Source: Puccinia triticina | Taxonomy: Eukaryota > Basidiomycota > Pucciniomycetes > Pucciniales > Pucciniaceae | Direction: 5' to 3' | NCBI RefSeq assembly: GCF_026914185.1 | Contig: NC_070566.1 | Location: forward strand, 1,922,001 to 1,986,000 | Length of the DNA stretch: 64,000 nt | Shown: positions 53,366 to 64,000 of the stretch, one piece after another | Numbering within the stretch: position 1 is the stretch's first letter | Layout of the letters: each line of letters begins with the position of its first letter | Program-made: the position numbers and the translations under genes | The notes under the pieces: model-generated | The model's input: the letters and a program-made list of their open reading frames with translations, nothing else | Database searches by the model: none | What the model was told of the DNA's origin: nothing

Positions 53366-54456
53366 ATGATAATGGTTTCACCTATTTCAGCAAAGGGTTT
53401 TTTCTACCCTGTGTTAATGTTTATCATGTTCTTGCTTCGGATGGTGGATGCTCATGCCGGGATCACAATCCCACCCAGCATGGTAGTGAGTACCGCTAAT
53501 TATTGCAAACTAAATTAACATAAGAACTGATTGCTGTCGATTTGCGCGGTAGGATGGCAGGACATTTTCCGATACATGTGGAGGACGAGCCAGGAGTATC
53601 GTCCAGCGGGCCCGTGTGAGTGCCTCACCTAAAACGCCACCAAGAATTGACCGGTCAATAGATTCAAGAAATTAAACAAGCAACGGATTCTAGTTCATCA
53701 GTCAGGAAATTTGGAAAGCAACAGCTCCAGCTGCATGCCAATCGAGAAGATGTCAAGGCTTATTTGTCGAAGATCAGGTAAGCGGACACCGATGGTTATA
53801 TACATAGATGTATTCGGTCAACGCTTATGAATCTTTCTTTTTCCAAAGAATTTATCCCAGGTCACAAAATTTACAGCTGGTCAAGAGATTTCCGTATCCA
53901 TCCAAGTTCAAGTTCCACATGTAAGATTTTTCTCATCCCTTGGTACCTTCTGGGTCATAACTCATGTCATCCATGATACGTATGGTGGCTCACTGTTTCA
54001 AACAGGGCGGAGCAGCTAAGCTTTTTTTGATGGACATGGCCACCAGACAGCCATTCCAATCTTCGCCGGGGACAGATTTGGTATTGAGGGACTTGGGTGC
54101 AAGGTTTGGAACCCGAAAAAGAAGTACTGAAACAAATGTCCATTTTGCTCTTCAAAATTGCTTTGCTGATTGCTCTAAAAATTTCTGGGGACAACTTCAG
54201 CTGAAAAAATCCCAGTCAAAATCCCCGCGGGCTTCGCGGATCGGTGTGGAAAGCCGGGCAGTTGCGCCATTGGGGTAAGTTGAGACTTTCAGCTCGCACT
54301 TTCTACTCATGTCTTCTACTGTTGCTGTATGTTGAACCTTCATCTGATTGATCCTTCGAATCTCATGGAGAAAAGTTCCAATGGATAGTATCATTAGGAA
54401 AAACGAGCCCAAAAGAAACCTATGACATTTGTTCTTTGATAGTCATAGGTACTTGA
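53366..54456 (+). CDS. Secreted LPMO-like (histidine-brace) protein, paralogue 2, 194 aa
   Basis: Seven exons, 53366..53485, 53553..53615, 53694..53777, 53861..53920, 54006..54123, 54216..54274, 54376..54456, again totalling 585 nt with the same intron positions and phases as the copy at 40518. The signal peptide (MIMVSPISAKGFFYPVLMFI, then MFLLRMVDA) precedes a predicted mature N-terminal His (HAGITIPPS). Conserved blocks are DTCGGRA, SRRCQGLFVEDQ, VQVPHGGAAKLFLMD (second brace His), CGKPGSCAIG and FQWIV...PKETYDICSLIVI. Sequence identity between the copies is moderate, so the duplication is not recent. The GTACTG donor of exon 5 is weak. Copper binding and substrate are inferred from the motif pattern only. 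Confidence 0.7.
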
Positions 54457-55163
54457 TGACCAAATGTAATCTGTAAAATCTGTATGTCGGCCGGTACCAC
54501 ATATTCACATCTTCATCGTACTTTTTCAAGAAAAAAAAATCCAGAAAGCGCAGAAATGAAACAAACTTGGGGTCATCCGAAGCACTTGCAGGGCAAATAT
54601 TTGCTCAAGGATCATTCGAGGGTCGTTAAGTTTTGAGATCGTTGTGTCAGTCGCGCCGACCTGCGCGATTGATTCTTTCGTCACCGTACACACCAACTCG
54701 TCGGGAACATGAGGCATGTTCTATCTAGCCAGTTGAAGTCATGTAGGGGTGTCCATGCGTAATTTTATCATGTTTAAAATTGTTTACCACTTGGTGATGT
54801 ATAGACCCTCGCAAATGAGAGGAGCTCCAAAGCATTAAAGGAAAGAGCTTGAAAACCAAACTCTCTTGAGATTGGATGCTGTAAATTTGACACCAAGCCC
54901 CAACTACAATTTACATTGTTTACAAAACTGAACAGGCTTCAATAGTTGAAAAAGAAGAGATGTAAGATACATTTGGGCGTAGATACTAGACACCGTAGTG
55001 ATCAAAATCCTAAGATAATCGAGATCACTCTGCATCCCATTGGATGTGAATATACAGGTAGAGTGAGGCGGAGAAGAAGATCAAATGAAAAATATCGCGG
55101 AGAATATTTGAAACCGAAAGTGCCGTCTTGCGACAATTGATTTTCGCTTGTGTTCTGCTTGAA
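54457..55163. other. Intergenic region
   Basis: A minus-strand ORF at 54526-54717 (starting MPHVPDELVC) looks codon-like but has no partner exon or recognisable family, so it is left unassigned. No other feature seen. Confidence 0.3.
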
Positions 55164-58100
55164 TTAATGATCAACGTCTTCCCCTGCAAGATTCATTTAT
55201 TCAATCAGCTGATGGGTCGGAAATCAGGGTAGTGGGAATCACTCACAGCTTTGACCAACGGTATTTTTTAAATCCTCTTCAGTGACTACTTTGGAAGCGG
55301 AGAAGTATCCTGCGATTCCAGTCCGGCCAAAAGTCAGTAAGCCTATGAGCATGAAGATGCCAAACCGAACTCGGCAACAGTTTCCTGCTGGACTCGCATA
55401 TTGATTTTATTGACGTGCTGTTAAGAAATTAACATACCAGCGGCGATTTTCGCATCGATTTCCACTCGAGAGTCGGATGGAATTAAGTGATCAGGAATAT
55501 CTTTTCTCAACAAAATCGGTATGCCAGATTGGACGATAGCCTATAAGACACCGGCGCGGTTGACATTGGTATCAGTTTTTTTAAAGGTTTCTTCAGATGG
55601 CGGGATGTAAAGGCAAGGGGTCGACTGACGTCATGCTTCATGTCACTCATGGAGCACATCACATCAATCTTTTTGATGCCGAGCCAATGTAAGACATCCG
55701 GCATAAGCGCTGTAAAGAAATCATATCCGGTCAGTCACAAGGCTCTAAATTCGATATCCTCATTAAAACACCATTGATCACCTTGAAAACGCATGTCCTT
55801 GACTCCAGCCACAGACTCAGTCCTTTGAAAGTAAAATGCGGCCGAATCTCCACCTCGTTTTCGGGCATTGTACACCAGATACTTCGTAACTAGAAAGGGT
55901 GGTGGGTTATCAGAACTCATTGGCTGGGAGTAAAACGTTATAGGGTTGCTGCTCCAGCCAATCACCTTCACCGAGTGCTCTACCTTCTTTGCGAAAGTAT
56001 ACTATCACCCCACTACCCCCTCGCTGGGCGCATTTGATGGCTTCTTCGATCCCATAAAGTAAATACGGACGACAGGTACATATCTACATGAAGTCACGTG
56101 CAATCAGTAAAACTGCGGTTCAGGTCCAGAGTACATCAGCAAAACATTGTATCCCTTGGCTCAAAAACCACATCAGCTATTCTTTCAATCAAGAGAGCTG
56201 TGCTAAACAATCGCTTTTCATCCAAGCCAAGGGAATACTTAACAATATATCAACGAGTAGGGAACTTACACTGCTGCCAAATACGTCACTCCCATTACAC
56301 TCGTCATGTACGCGCAAAGTAAGCTCCTTGCTGGGATCGCTGACGAAGTTGGGATCGCCAAATATGTAAACGGTCAAGCCACCGATCGGAGGAAGGTAGG
56401 TTTTCAAATCACTACGCGTCAAAAGCTCTGGGTACATTCCACCGGTGTCTTCAAACAGCGCGCGACGAAGGATTGCCTCGGAGATGCCTAGTTCCAAAGA
56501 AATTCTACATAAATAAAACCGCCCTCTTACAAACGACCTATTTATGGAGTTTCCAGGATTCCCAGGATACAATGCTCACCGAAACGAGTCGCCACGCCAG
56601 GTAAGTTCCACTGAAATCACATGAGCAATGTCAAAAATAAGTTTACCAGCTTTTAAATCATTTTCCAGCGAAAATCTTGCTTACTACTGGTTCAACCGCG
56701 GCTTTTGTAACCTGCACCTCGACACCAGCTCGCTTGGACGTCAGCAGGTGACGCTCTTCTTCGGAGAGTTCTTCCCATTTCCCACCGGTAGATTCCACTG
56801 AAGTCTGTGCGGCCTTTTCTGCCCATGTACCTGGCGATTTGACTACAATCTTCCCGTCTATTAAGAGGTTTCCTTGGGCCACAGATTCGTCCAATTCGGC
56901 CAGCTTCAAGTGTGCCTTGGTGCATGCAACTGTGTGATAATTCAGAATAAATTTTGATTATCCAGGAGTTTATTTGAAAGAAATATGGAGCTAACCGGTA
57001 GGCCTGATATCCACTCCAGATTCAAAGTATGACTTGTACAACTGGGGAGCAAGGTGTCCCCAAGGATCCATGCTCACGATCTTCGAAGGATCAAACCACG
57101 AAGGATTAGGGGAGACGGCGAACGGCGGTTCAGTCTAAGATGATCAAAACCAGAACAATCAGCAATTCAGTTTTTTGGTGTGCCGCGCGGGCTAGAATGG
57201 ATTGAGCTGACTGACGTTTGTAAAATCAGGACGATGGTTGGGGTCTATTGCACCGATGGCGGTGGCTAGGGCTTTGTAGATACAATAAGGCCTAGTAAAA
57301 GATCAGAAGTCAGCCAGATGTTTTATGCTCAAATTTTTACCATAGCAAACGTACCCGGAATACGCCCCGATTGCATTTCTTATAAGAGTCAGACCGCCAA
57401 CTCAAAAATCAGATTTGGCTGGACCCAATATTGTAATTTCTGAGAATCAGAATCAAATTTGCATCTTGAACACTCACCGGAGCTTCAAGCTTTGAGGGTG
57501 TCTACTGGCAACCACCGGTCCTCTTATCTGGGGATCAGATGCCCCCCATTGGAGGGAGATAGGATGTATTCCAGTCTGTCCAGGGTAGGCTACAGTGCCA
57601 AAAGATGAAATGGAAATCAGATATTAGATTCTATAGCAGATTCTTCCTTTAATATTCTGGGAAACACTCATTGGTACTTAAGGAATTCACCGACTTGTTA
57701 AGATTAATCGCTGAGGATAAAGTGTGACTTGTTTGCCAACGACATCGGCTGGGGGATTTTCGCTACCAAGCAATGCTCTCTCAGTCTTCATCCACTCCAC
57801 GAATTTCGCCTTTTCTCTCAAACTTCCCTCATCTTCAAATGCGCTGCCACGCTTAGTCAATTTGGAGGAGGATCGCGAAGTTGACGGGCTCAGGTTTGTG
57901 GGCAAAGGAAAAGGTCTTGAGTCGCACGAAGGATGCTGTGAATCGGCAGGGGAGTAAGAAGATTGGTTTGAGCCTTCCCCACCCGTCACTAGAGGCTTAA
58001 GATTCAATTGTGGTGGGTGTTGCGAAGGAAAGGATAGCCCTAATGTTTCTAGCTGAAAAGACCAGATAAGGAATTTGTGGTCAGAATTCCCGAGATCGGA

Positions 58101-58244
58101 ACGCACCTAGGTATGATGCTTGGCGTAAAAGGACAAACTTACCTTCAACTCCAATGAAGTCTGCGATTCTTTCAAGCTTCTCACTTCGGCAATCAAATGT
58201 TGCAGGAGGTCATTAGTTTTTGCGGCATCTGACTGGTCGACCAT
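55164..58244 (-). CDS. URC1: URC1 / GTP cyclohydrolase II-like protein (598 aa)
   Basis: In fungi Urc1 belongs to the uracil catabolic pathway and is homologous to GTP cyclohydrolase II, which opens the GTP ring; the physiological substrate here is inferred. Fifteen minus-strand exons run from complement(58143..58244) to (55164..55183), 1797 nt with consistent phases, including a 24-nt exon (57355..57378) and a 31-nt exon (56580..56610). After about 150 N-terminal disordered residues come YPGQTGIHPISLQWGASDPQ, RNAIGAYSGPYCIYKALATA, DPNHRPDFTNT, SMDPWGHLAP and TKAHLKLAEL (N-terminal domain), then FEDTGGMYPELLTRSDL, PPIGGLTVYIFGDP, HDECNGSDVFGSS-ICTCRPYL (the Cys cluster expected to bind zinc), GSGVIVYFRKEGRALGEV and KYLVYNARKRGGDSAA. 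The end reads WEDVDH. The gene is divergent from PDS5. Confidence 0.9.
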
Positions 58245-59174
58245 GATGAAGAGCAAGAACAAGATAACACGAAAAAACTTCCAGTTTGTCGAGTTGAGAT
58301 ATATCTGCTACGAGGAAGAGAAGAGGCCGATAACAAGGCGAGAGGGTGGCGCAAGTGGAGAATGAGATGGGGTGCCGTCCTGCCACAGCGTGAATTACGT
58401 CACAGCTGCTGCCCCCCGCCGGCCAGTGCACCACACCACGGGTGGCGTGAGGCAACATCCAGAACAGTGGGCCGTTATCGTCTGCCTGACCAACGGACCT
58501 TGTGACAGCTGGTTATCAAAACTGGGCTGGCACGAGTCAGGATTGGAAAGTGGCATATTAAATATGCAATTTTAGCTCATCAGAGCCACCAGAATCCAAT
58601 CGGACTTTAAATTGCATCCCCCGTGTACATGTGTGATCTGTGATTTTCTGAGACCTGCTAAGGCTGATCAAGTCAATGTATTGGCTACTTCATGAACAAC
58701 TTGAGGTTAGTAGGCGGTGTCTTTGATCAAAGAATATAGGCCTTTCTCTTTCTCTCGGCATCTGAATTCACGCCGTACCAGATTATGCGAAAAGACATCA
58801 GTTGACGGGTTCAAGTCTGGGAGCCTGCAGGTGGCACAGGGTGAGGGTGGCACCGTGGATCAGAATTGAAGCCATCGGTCCAGATCGGTCCCAAAGTGGT
58901 GGGTCCGTGACAGCTCTGCAACACTTCTTCGGATTCAAGCGATCGGCGGTTGAAAGCGCAACATGTAATCGAGCTTTTTTTCCTCGGCGCGTTTTGTCTG
59001 AGTTTCTGGTCGCCATCAACACACAGTCGCGCTCTCTCTCAACAAGAAATCCTTTCATTCTTTGTTGTATATAAGTAAGGCGATATACGTTTCATCGAAT
59101 AATTCAAGAACCACCTGAACCTCGCTTCCAGCCGACACAACCTACCCGCCCGGGCAATACATCTGCCAGCCACG
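58245..59174. promoter_or_regulatory. Intergenic, shared upstream region of URC1 and PDS5
   Basis: 930 bp between divergent start codons. No clear TATA box or known binding motif was picked out. No ORF supported. Confidence 0.35.
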
Positions 59175-62100
59175 ATGGACGGCTCAGAAGCCAGCCAACC
59201 CCTATCTCAACGTTCGTAGTATGACAGTTGGCACAGTTCCGCTTCACGACCACTGACTCCATCTCCGTTCGATCATCGATTAGGTCTCAAGTTTAAAGGC
59301 GCGCTGGCCAAGGATTCGAAAGTGACCTCAGGCGAGCTGATCAAACGTCTAACAGCATTGCTCAATGAACTCAAGGTGTTCGATCAAGAAGAGGTCGATC
59401 GGAAGTCACTCTCCGCCGTTCGGGCCGAACTGATCCAACCCGTACTGATCGTCCATAAAGATAAGACCGTCAAGGCACTCGTGGCGTGTTGTATCGCTAA
59501 CTTACTCAGGCTCTATGCTCCTGATGCTCCTTATACACTTTCAGAACTCAGAGTAAGTACATTCTTTCCCACCCTCGCTGTCTTTTAACTCACATTTTTT
59601 CATATGCTTTGGTTCTCTTAGGATATCTTTCAATTCTTCTTTCGACAACTTCGTAACTTGCAGCCTGGCTCGAGTCAATGTCCCAATCAAGTCCATTGTG
59701 CGTCACGCATGCGCCTTGCTTCTCACAGTCATAACCGTGTTAACGCCCGCGTCTCCTCACCATAATTTAGATTTGCATCTACTCGAGTCGCTTGCTACTG
59801 TCCAAAGCATCGTACTTGTTTGTGATGTGCCACAAAGTGAAGAATTGATCACAGAGATTTTCCACCTTCTCTTTAAGATGGTCAAGTCAGTCTGCTCGGA
59901 GCATACCTCACACAGTTTGATTTCAATCAATTGAATAGTCTTTTTGATTATTTTTCATCTAACAGTACCGAAATGTCGCAAAATTTCCTGCTCTTGTTCG
60001 CCGACATTTCCGTGCAGATCATCAATGCTGCCTCACCCATCATCCCACCGGCCATTGTGAAGTTACTTCTTGAACAATTCAAACCCAAGCAGGTCAAATC
60101 GAATCCCGCTGCTTATCGATTGGCAATAGATATCTGCAACTCTTGCGAAGATCGGCTGAAACAGGACGTTTGTCGGTACTTTAACGATCTCCTGGTGCAA
60201 GCTTCTAAGGCGGCCGGCTTGGAGCATGATGATTCGGATGGCTCAGAAGATGACGAATCTGACGATGATAAGCGCACACGAAAAAGTTTTACCGAACTCG
60301 AAGCCACTCACAGTTTGATTAAAAGCGTCTATCAAGTTTGCCCAGGATTATTACAAAGCGTAATACCACAGCTAGAAGCAGAACTCAAAAAGTATCAGGT
60401 TCAACTACGCGTGTTGGCAGTCCAAACACTGGGTCAAATGTTTTCTGAGCAATCCTTCAGCTCGATCCCCAGCGCCCAAACACTCAAATCACTCGCTGCA
60501 AATAATGTAGGCCCCTCCAATGTGTCGACATTCTACAGTCATCAACCTCTAGGGGCGGACCTTGCTAGGAGGTATTCAAGCACATGGAAGGAATGGACCC
60601 GTCGGGCGAAGGACCTTTCACCCCAGGTACGGTTGGCTGTTGTCAGTTGTTTGAAGCAAATCATCTCCAAGCAACCCCATCTAAACGACGACATCAGTGC
60701 GCTTTTCAAGACGTGCCTGACTGATACCGACGATAAAGTGCGGTGCGAATCCTGCAAAGTGTTTTCACAATTAGAATTCGAACTAGTGCTACATCATCTA
60801 GATGTCGGCGTTCTGAAAACTCTTAGCGGCAGAATTGAAGATCGCAAGGTCAGCATTCTCGTTCATTTCCATTCTCAATCTCAAGAGAGACATTTATCAA
60901 GTCATTGTCGCTTCTACCTTCATGTTTATACCAGCCCTCCGTTCAACGAGAAGCTCTCAATGCCCTAGGGCGACTGTACAAGTTAGCACAATCAGCAATG
61001 TATGTTTCTTTTTTACATGTCGACAAGTCTGTAAAGATAGAAACAGTTTATCCGGAACACCGCTTTCCCAAACAGCGAAGCCGAAAATCCCCAAGCCATA
61101 ACACAGTTTGCCTGGATCCCGCACGAAATTTTGTCCAGCATGTTTTTGGGTGATCCACGCTTATGGTATGGATACAATTTGATCGCGTCCCCCCCTCAGC
61201 TGCTGGCTTGCTGACCCGGATTTCTTATGTAGCGCTTCAGCAGAAAAGGTTTTCCTGGAATGCGTCGCACCATTCCCTTCGACCACGGCTGAACAGGATA
61301 GATGGGTCGATAGGTTGCTGAATGTTACTAAATATCTGGACTCCACTAGCATGATGAAGTTGCGGAAGTTTTCCCGGATCGGAGTCAAGTAGGCAGGATT
61401 CAATTATACAGATCGTTAGCTTACATGCTCATCGATATCCAATTTTTTAGACGACCAACCGGATTTGATAGATTTTTGGATGCATGCGAAGCATATAATG
61501 TAAGCGAGCTATTCTAGTCCTGGCAAAAGCTTGTTCTCAACGAGTTTCACTTTCAGGGTGGTGTCATGAATCAGAACGAGACCCAAGTCAGAACACAATT
61601 AGCTGACATCATGAGGGTGTTATCAAGTAAGTCCCAACCGTCGGGATCAGGTCGTTGCCATTTTATCCCTCATCACTGATATTCATGTTTCCTAACATCC
61701 ATCCCTTCCGAATATCTAAGCTTACTTTCCTGATTCTGCTAAGGCCCTAGAAGAACTTCACAGTTTTGCAAAGTTGAATGATCGGCGAATGTACAAACTT
61801 TTCAAGACGATGTCAGATGAGAAAGCAGATCTTTCAACGTTGATCAAGGCTCATGTGAGTAATTCAACGCGCTCCTTGACCCACATTGACTTCCCTGAGA
61901 CTTGTTGGACTCCCCATAGCAAGAATTCCGCCGCAAGCTTAAACCGTTGTCGCCATCCTTTGCCGAGACGCTCGAGGTTTTCCTTCACAAGTCTGCCTAC
62001 TTGGTCGCGAACTCAGCCAGCGTTCCAATTCTTCTCGAAAGAATCAAAGACGTGGTAGAGGCCGAGAATCCGGCCTTGGATGCGGTGGACGTCCAACCCA

Positions 62101-64000
62101 ACTTACCGCGCTCAATCTGCAATTCTGCCAAAACTGTACTTGATATGATTTCGACGGATCGTCCAGCGATGCTCATGATGCATGTGGACGTTATTGTCGA
62201 ATGTATCACAGATGTTGCCAAGTCAAACATGAATCAGTCTTTAGCAGATGCCTGTTTATTAGCGCTCAGTTCCATAGCCAAAGCAGATGCCACTGAGATC
62301 CCGAGTCATAAGTGAGTAATCATGCCAAGCCTCACTACCATATGCGCCACATTTCACCCAAGTTTCTTCTCCCTTTTCTTATAGTGACATCGCAGCATCG
62401 ATGAAATATTTTGCGATGGAGGGGACACCTCTCCAGGCCAAGCAGGCTGCCATTGTGCTTGTTAAAGTGAAAGGTATGGAGACTGCCTGCCGGGAAATAC
62501 ATGAGGTAAGACCAACTTTGGCCTTGCGTCTACGAGTGAGATGCCAACTTCATTGAAACTTATGCTTCGATTTTGGTGGCGGTGCTCAGGAATTGGTTCA
62601 GTGTCTGCTCAAGGCACCTCCAGATCGAGTCCTCAGTTATTTGAGTGCGCTGGGGCAAATCGTCAAATACGCCCCCAAGATCTTTGACACCCATCGGACT
62701 GCCTTGACCAGTTTCCTCCTTCACAAACAGATCCTCGTCTCAAGTAAAGGAGATCAAGAGGTCAGTTTGGTCGGATCACTTGCCGTTTTTTTTTTTTTTT
62801 TTTTTTTTTTTTCGTTCAACTCATCATGGTCGCCATGCTAGGACGATGACGATTGGATCCCGGACAATGAACTCTGCGACTCCAACAGAGCTCGGATCAG
62901 CGCCTTGAAGGTACTCGTGAACAGATGCATCGCCTCTGCAAACTCTCCCGAGTCCGACACGGTTTCTGCCCCGGTCTTCAAGCTTCTATGGCAGCTCATA
63001 GTCATGCGGGAAAAGATTGGCCCGGCCATTCATAGGTCAGAATGAGTATCCCTGAGACCTTCTTCGACTCCGGCTTATTTTTAATTTCTTTGCTTGGCTA
63101 GTTATGCTGTTGCAGCCAGACTCAGATTGAAGGCCGCGGAATCGATCATCAAACTAGCAACATTTCCCTCTTTCAACAAAGAAGTTCAGAAACATTTTGG
63201 CAAGCTGGTGTGGATTTCACAGGTTAGAGATCCAACCTGGGTTTTTGATCATAAGTAGTATGCGGGCAGATCGAATCGACAATCTTGGCTGAGCTTATAA
63301 CCTCTGGCTTGGTGTCTGTAGGATACTTCATGGTACGTTCGAGAGCGATTCTACAGGAAACTGGCGAGGTATTTGCAGATGCGGCGCTTGGATCACCCGC
63401 GCTTCAACGTGCTCATGTACCTAGCCGCGCCTGATCCAGTCAAAGAAATAAAGGATATCGCATCCAGATCTATCACCTCAAGATTGAATGTTGTCGGACC
63501 ACGTAAGTCTCGGCGGCGGCTTGATCCAAACGAATGTACGGAATGAGTCACTAAGCTTTTCTGGGTTCTGTCTCCACATTGGTCGGCTCAGAAATGCGAA
63601 CAAAAATGTTCGAGACGACGATCCTTTACCTGCTCCATGCTCTCGCCCATCATGACGACTTTGGGACGGAGACGAGAGACATGGAGAACTTCTCGATCTA
63701 CATTGACTTTTTCGTCGAATCGGTCGGCAACAGCGAGAATGCTTCACTCTTGTATCATCTTGCTGGCCAGCTGAAAACCGTCAAGGATCGTCAAGAAACC
63801 AAACATCCTGAGGTAGTGCCTCTTCTTTTTAGCCTCAAAAGCTCTAGAATATACTGATGGGATGCTGTCTATCAGGCCTTGTACATGCTTTCTGAATTGG
63901 CTCAGTTGGTGATTAGGGTCAAGGCTCGAGACCGCCATTGGGTGTTGCCCACTTATCCAGGTCATGTGCAACTGCCCGATGACCTTTTTGCGCGACTTTC
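59175..64000 (+). CDS. PDS5: Sister-chromatid cohesion protein PDS5 (3' truncated by window end)
   Basis: PDS5 binds the cohesin ring and regulates its stability and loop extrusion in the nucleus. First exons: 59175..59211, 59284..59552, 59622..59697, 59729..59885 and 59966..60848, all in phase; further short exons continue to the window end. The N-terminal region matches the family closely: FKGALAKDSKVTSGELIKRL, ALVACCIANLLRLYAPDAPY, DIFQFFFRQLRNL, LHLLESLATVQSIVLVCDVP. An acidic loop (about residues 260-280: DDSDGSEDDESDDDKR) and then HEAT-type repeats follow (WKEWTRRAKDLSPQVRLAVV, LTDTDDKVR, WIPHEILSSMFLGDP). About 24 T residues (62788-62811) lie in an intron. The protein is still open at base 64000. 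Confidence 0.92.

Noticed and set aside
54526..54717. Short minus-strand ORF starting MPHVPDELVC as a gene
   Set aside because: It has no splice partner, recognised motif or neighbouring context; noted only as unassigned.

Overview
The window looks like a gene-sparse, transposon-rich stretch of a basidiomycete genome, most probably a rust fungus (Pucciniales, Puccinia-like). I infer this from many short GT-AG introns (about 50-110 nt), a GCM-type zinc-binding domain in a MULE-like transposase relic, lineage-specific secreted-type families, and conserved fungal housekeeping genes embedded in repeats. No database search was possible; all names rest on motifs read by eye.

Layout. 1-5 kb: the 3' end of an unrecognised gene, a decayed Tc1/mariner-like transposase whose intron hosts a foldback element (1644-2516), and a TIR element with a palindromic satellite core (3704-4931). 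5.2-8.0 kb: a disordered 885-aa protein (minus). 8-11 kb: MITEs and TAGCG-rich repeats. 11.2-16.9 kb: a small membrane protein, a TIR element carrying an exon fragment of a mitochondrial carrier (11948-13577), and a 729-aa polyQ/coiled-coil protein. 17.8-25 kb: two paralogues of a lineage-specific family with N-terminal signal or anchor segments; the second is broken by a solo LTR (22857-23476). 25.1-28 kb: a complete TRIM retroelement (25097-25691) and two nested GAGCATCTCC-ended elements filled with palindromic satellite. 29-39.2 kb: a divergent housekeeping pair, cytosolic tryptophanyl-tRNA synthetase (minus) and the GCN2 eIF2alpha kinase (plus, about 31 exons with several microexons). 39-53 kb: repeats, an LPMO-like secreted protein gene, a decayed GCM/MULE gene, a 1.5-kb hairpin-array foldback element and LTR-like repeats. 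53.4-64 kb: a second LPMO-like paralogue, a URC1/GTP cyclohydrolase II-like gene (minus), and the cohesin regulator PDS5 (plus, running off the window).

Themes. Tryptophanyl-tRNA synthetase charges tRNA and GCN2 senses uncharged tRNA; their start codons lie only 526 bp apart, head to head. The two LPMO-like paralogues have the same exon plan and both predict 194 aa. The least ordinary feature is the mobile fraction. Several non-autonomous TIR elements with different ends and different target-site duplications carry cores made of short palindromes, and one palindromic family (unit centred on ACCGGTCATCGAG) recurs in three differently ended elements and flanks a fourth. Exon coordinates below come from hand splicing with phase checks.
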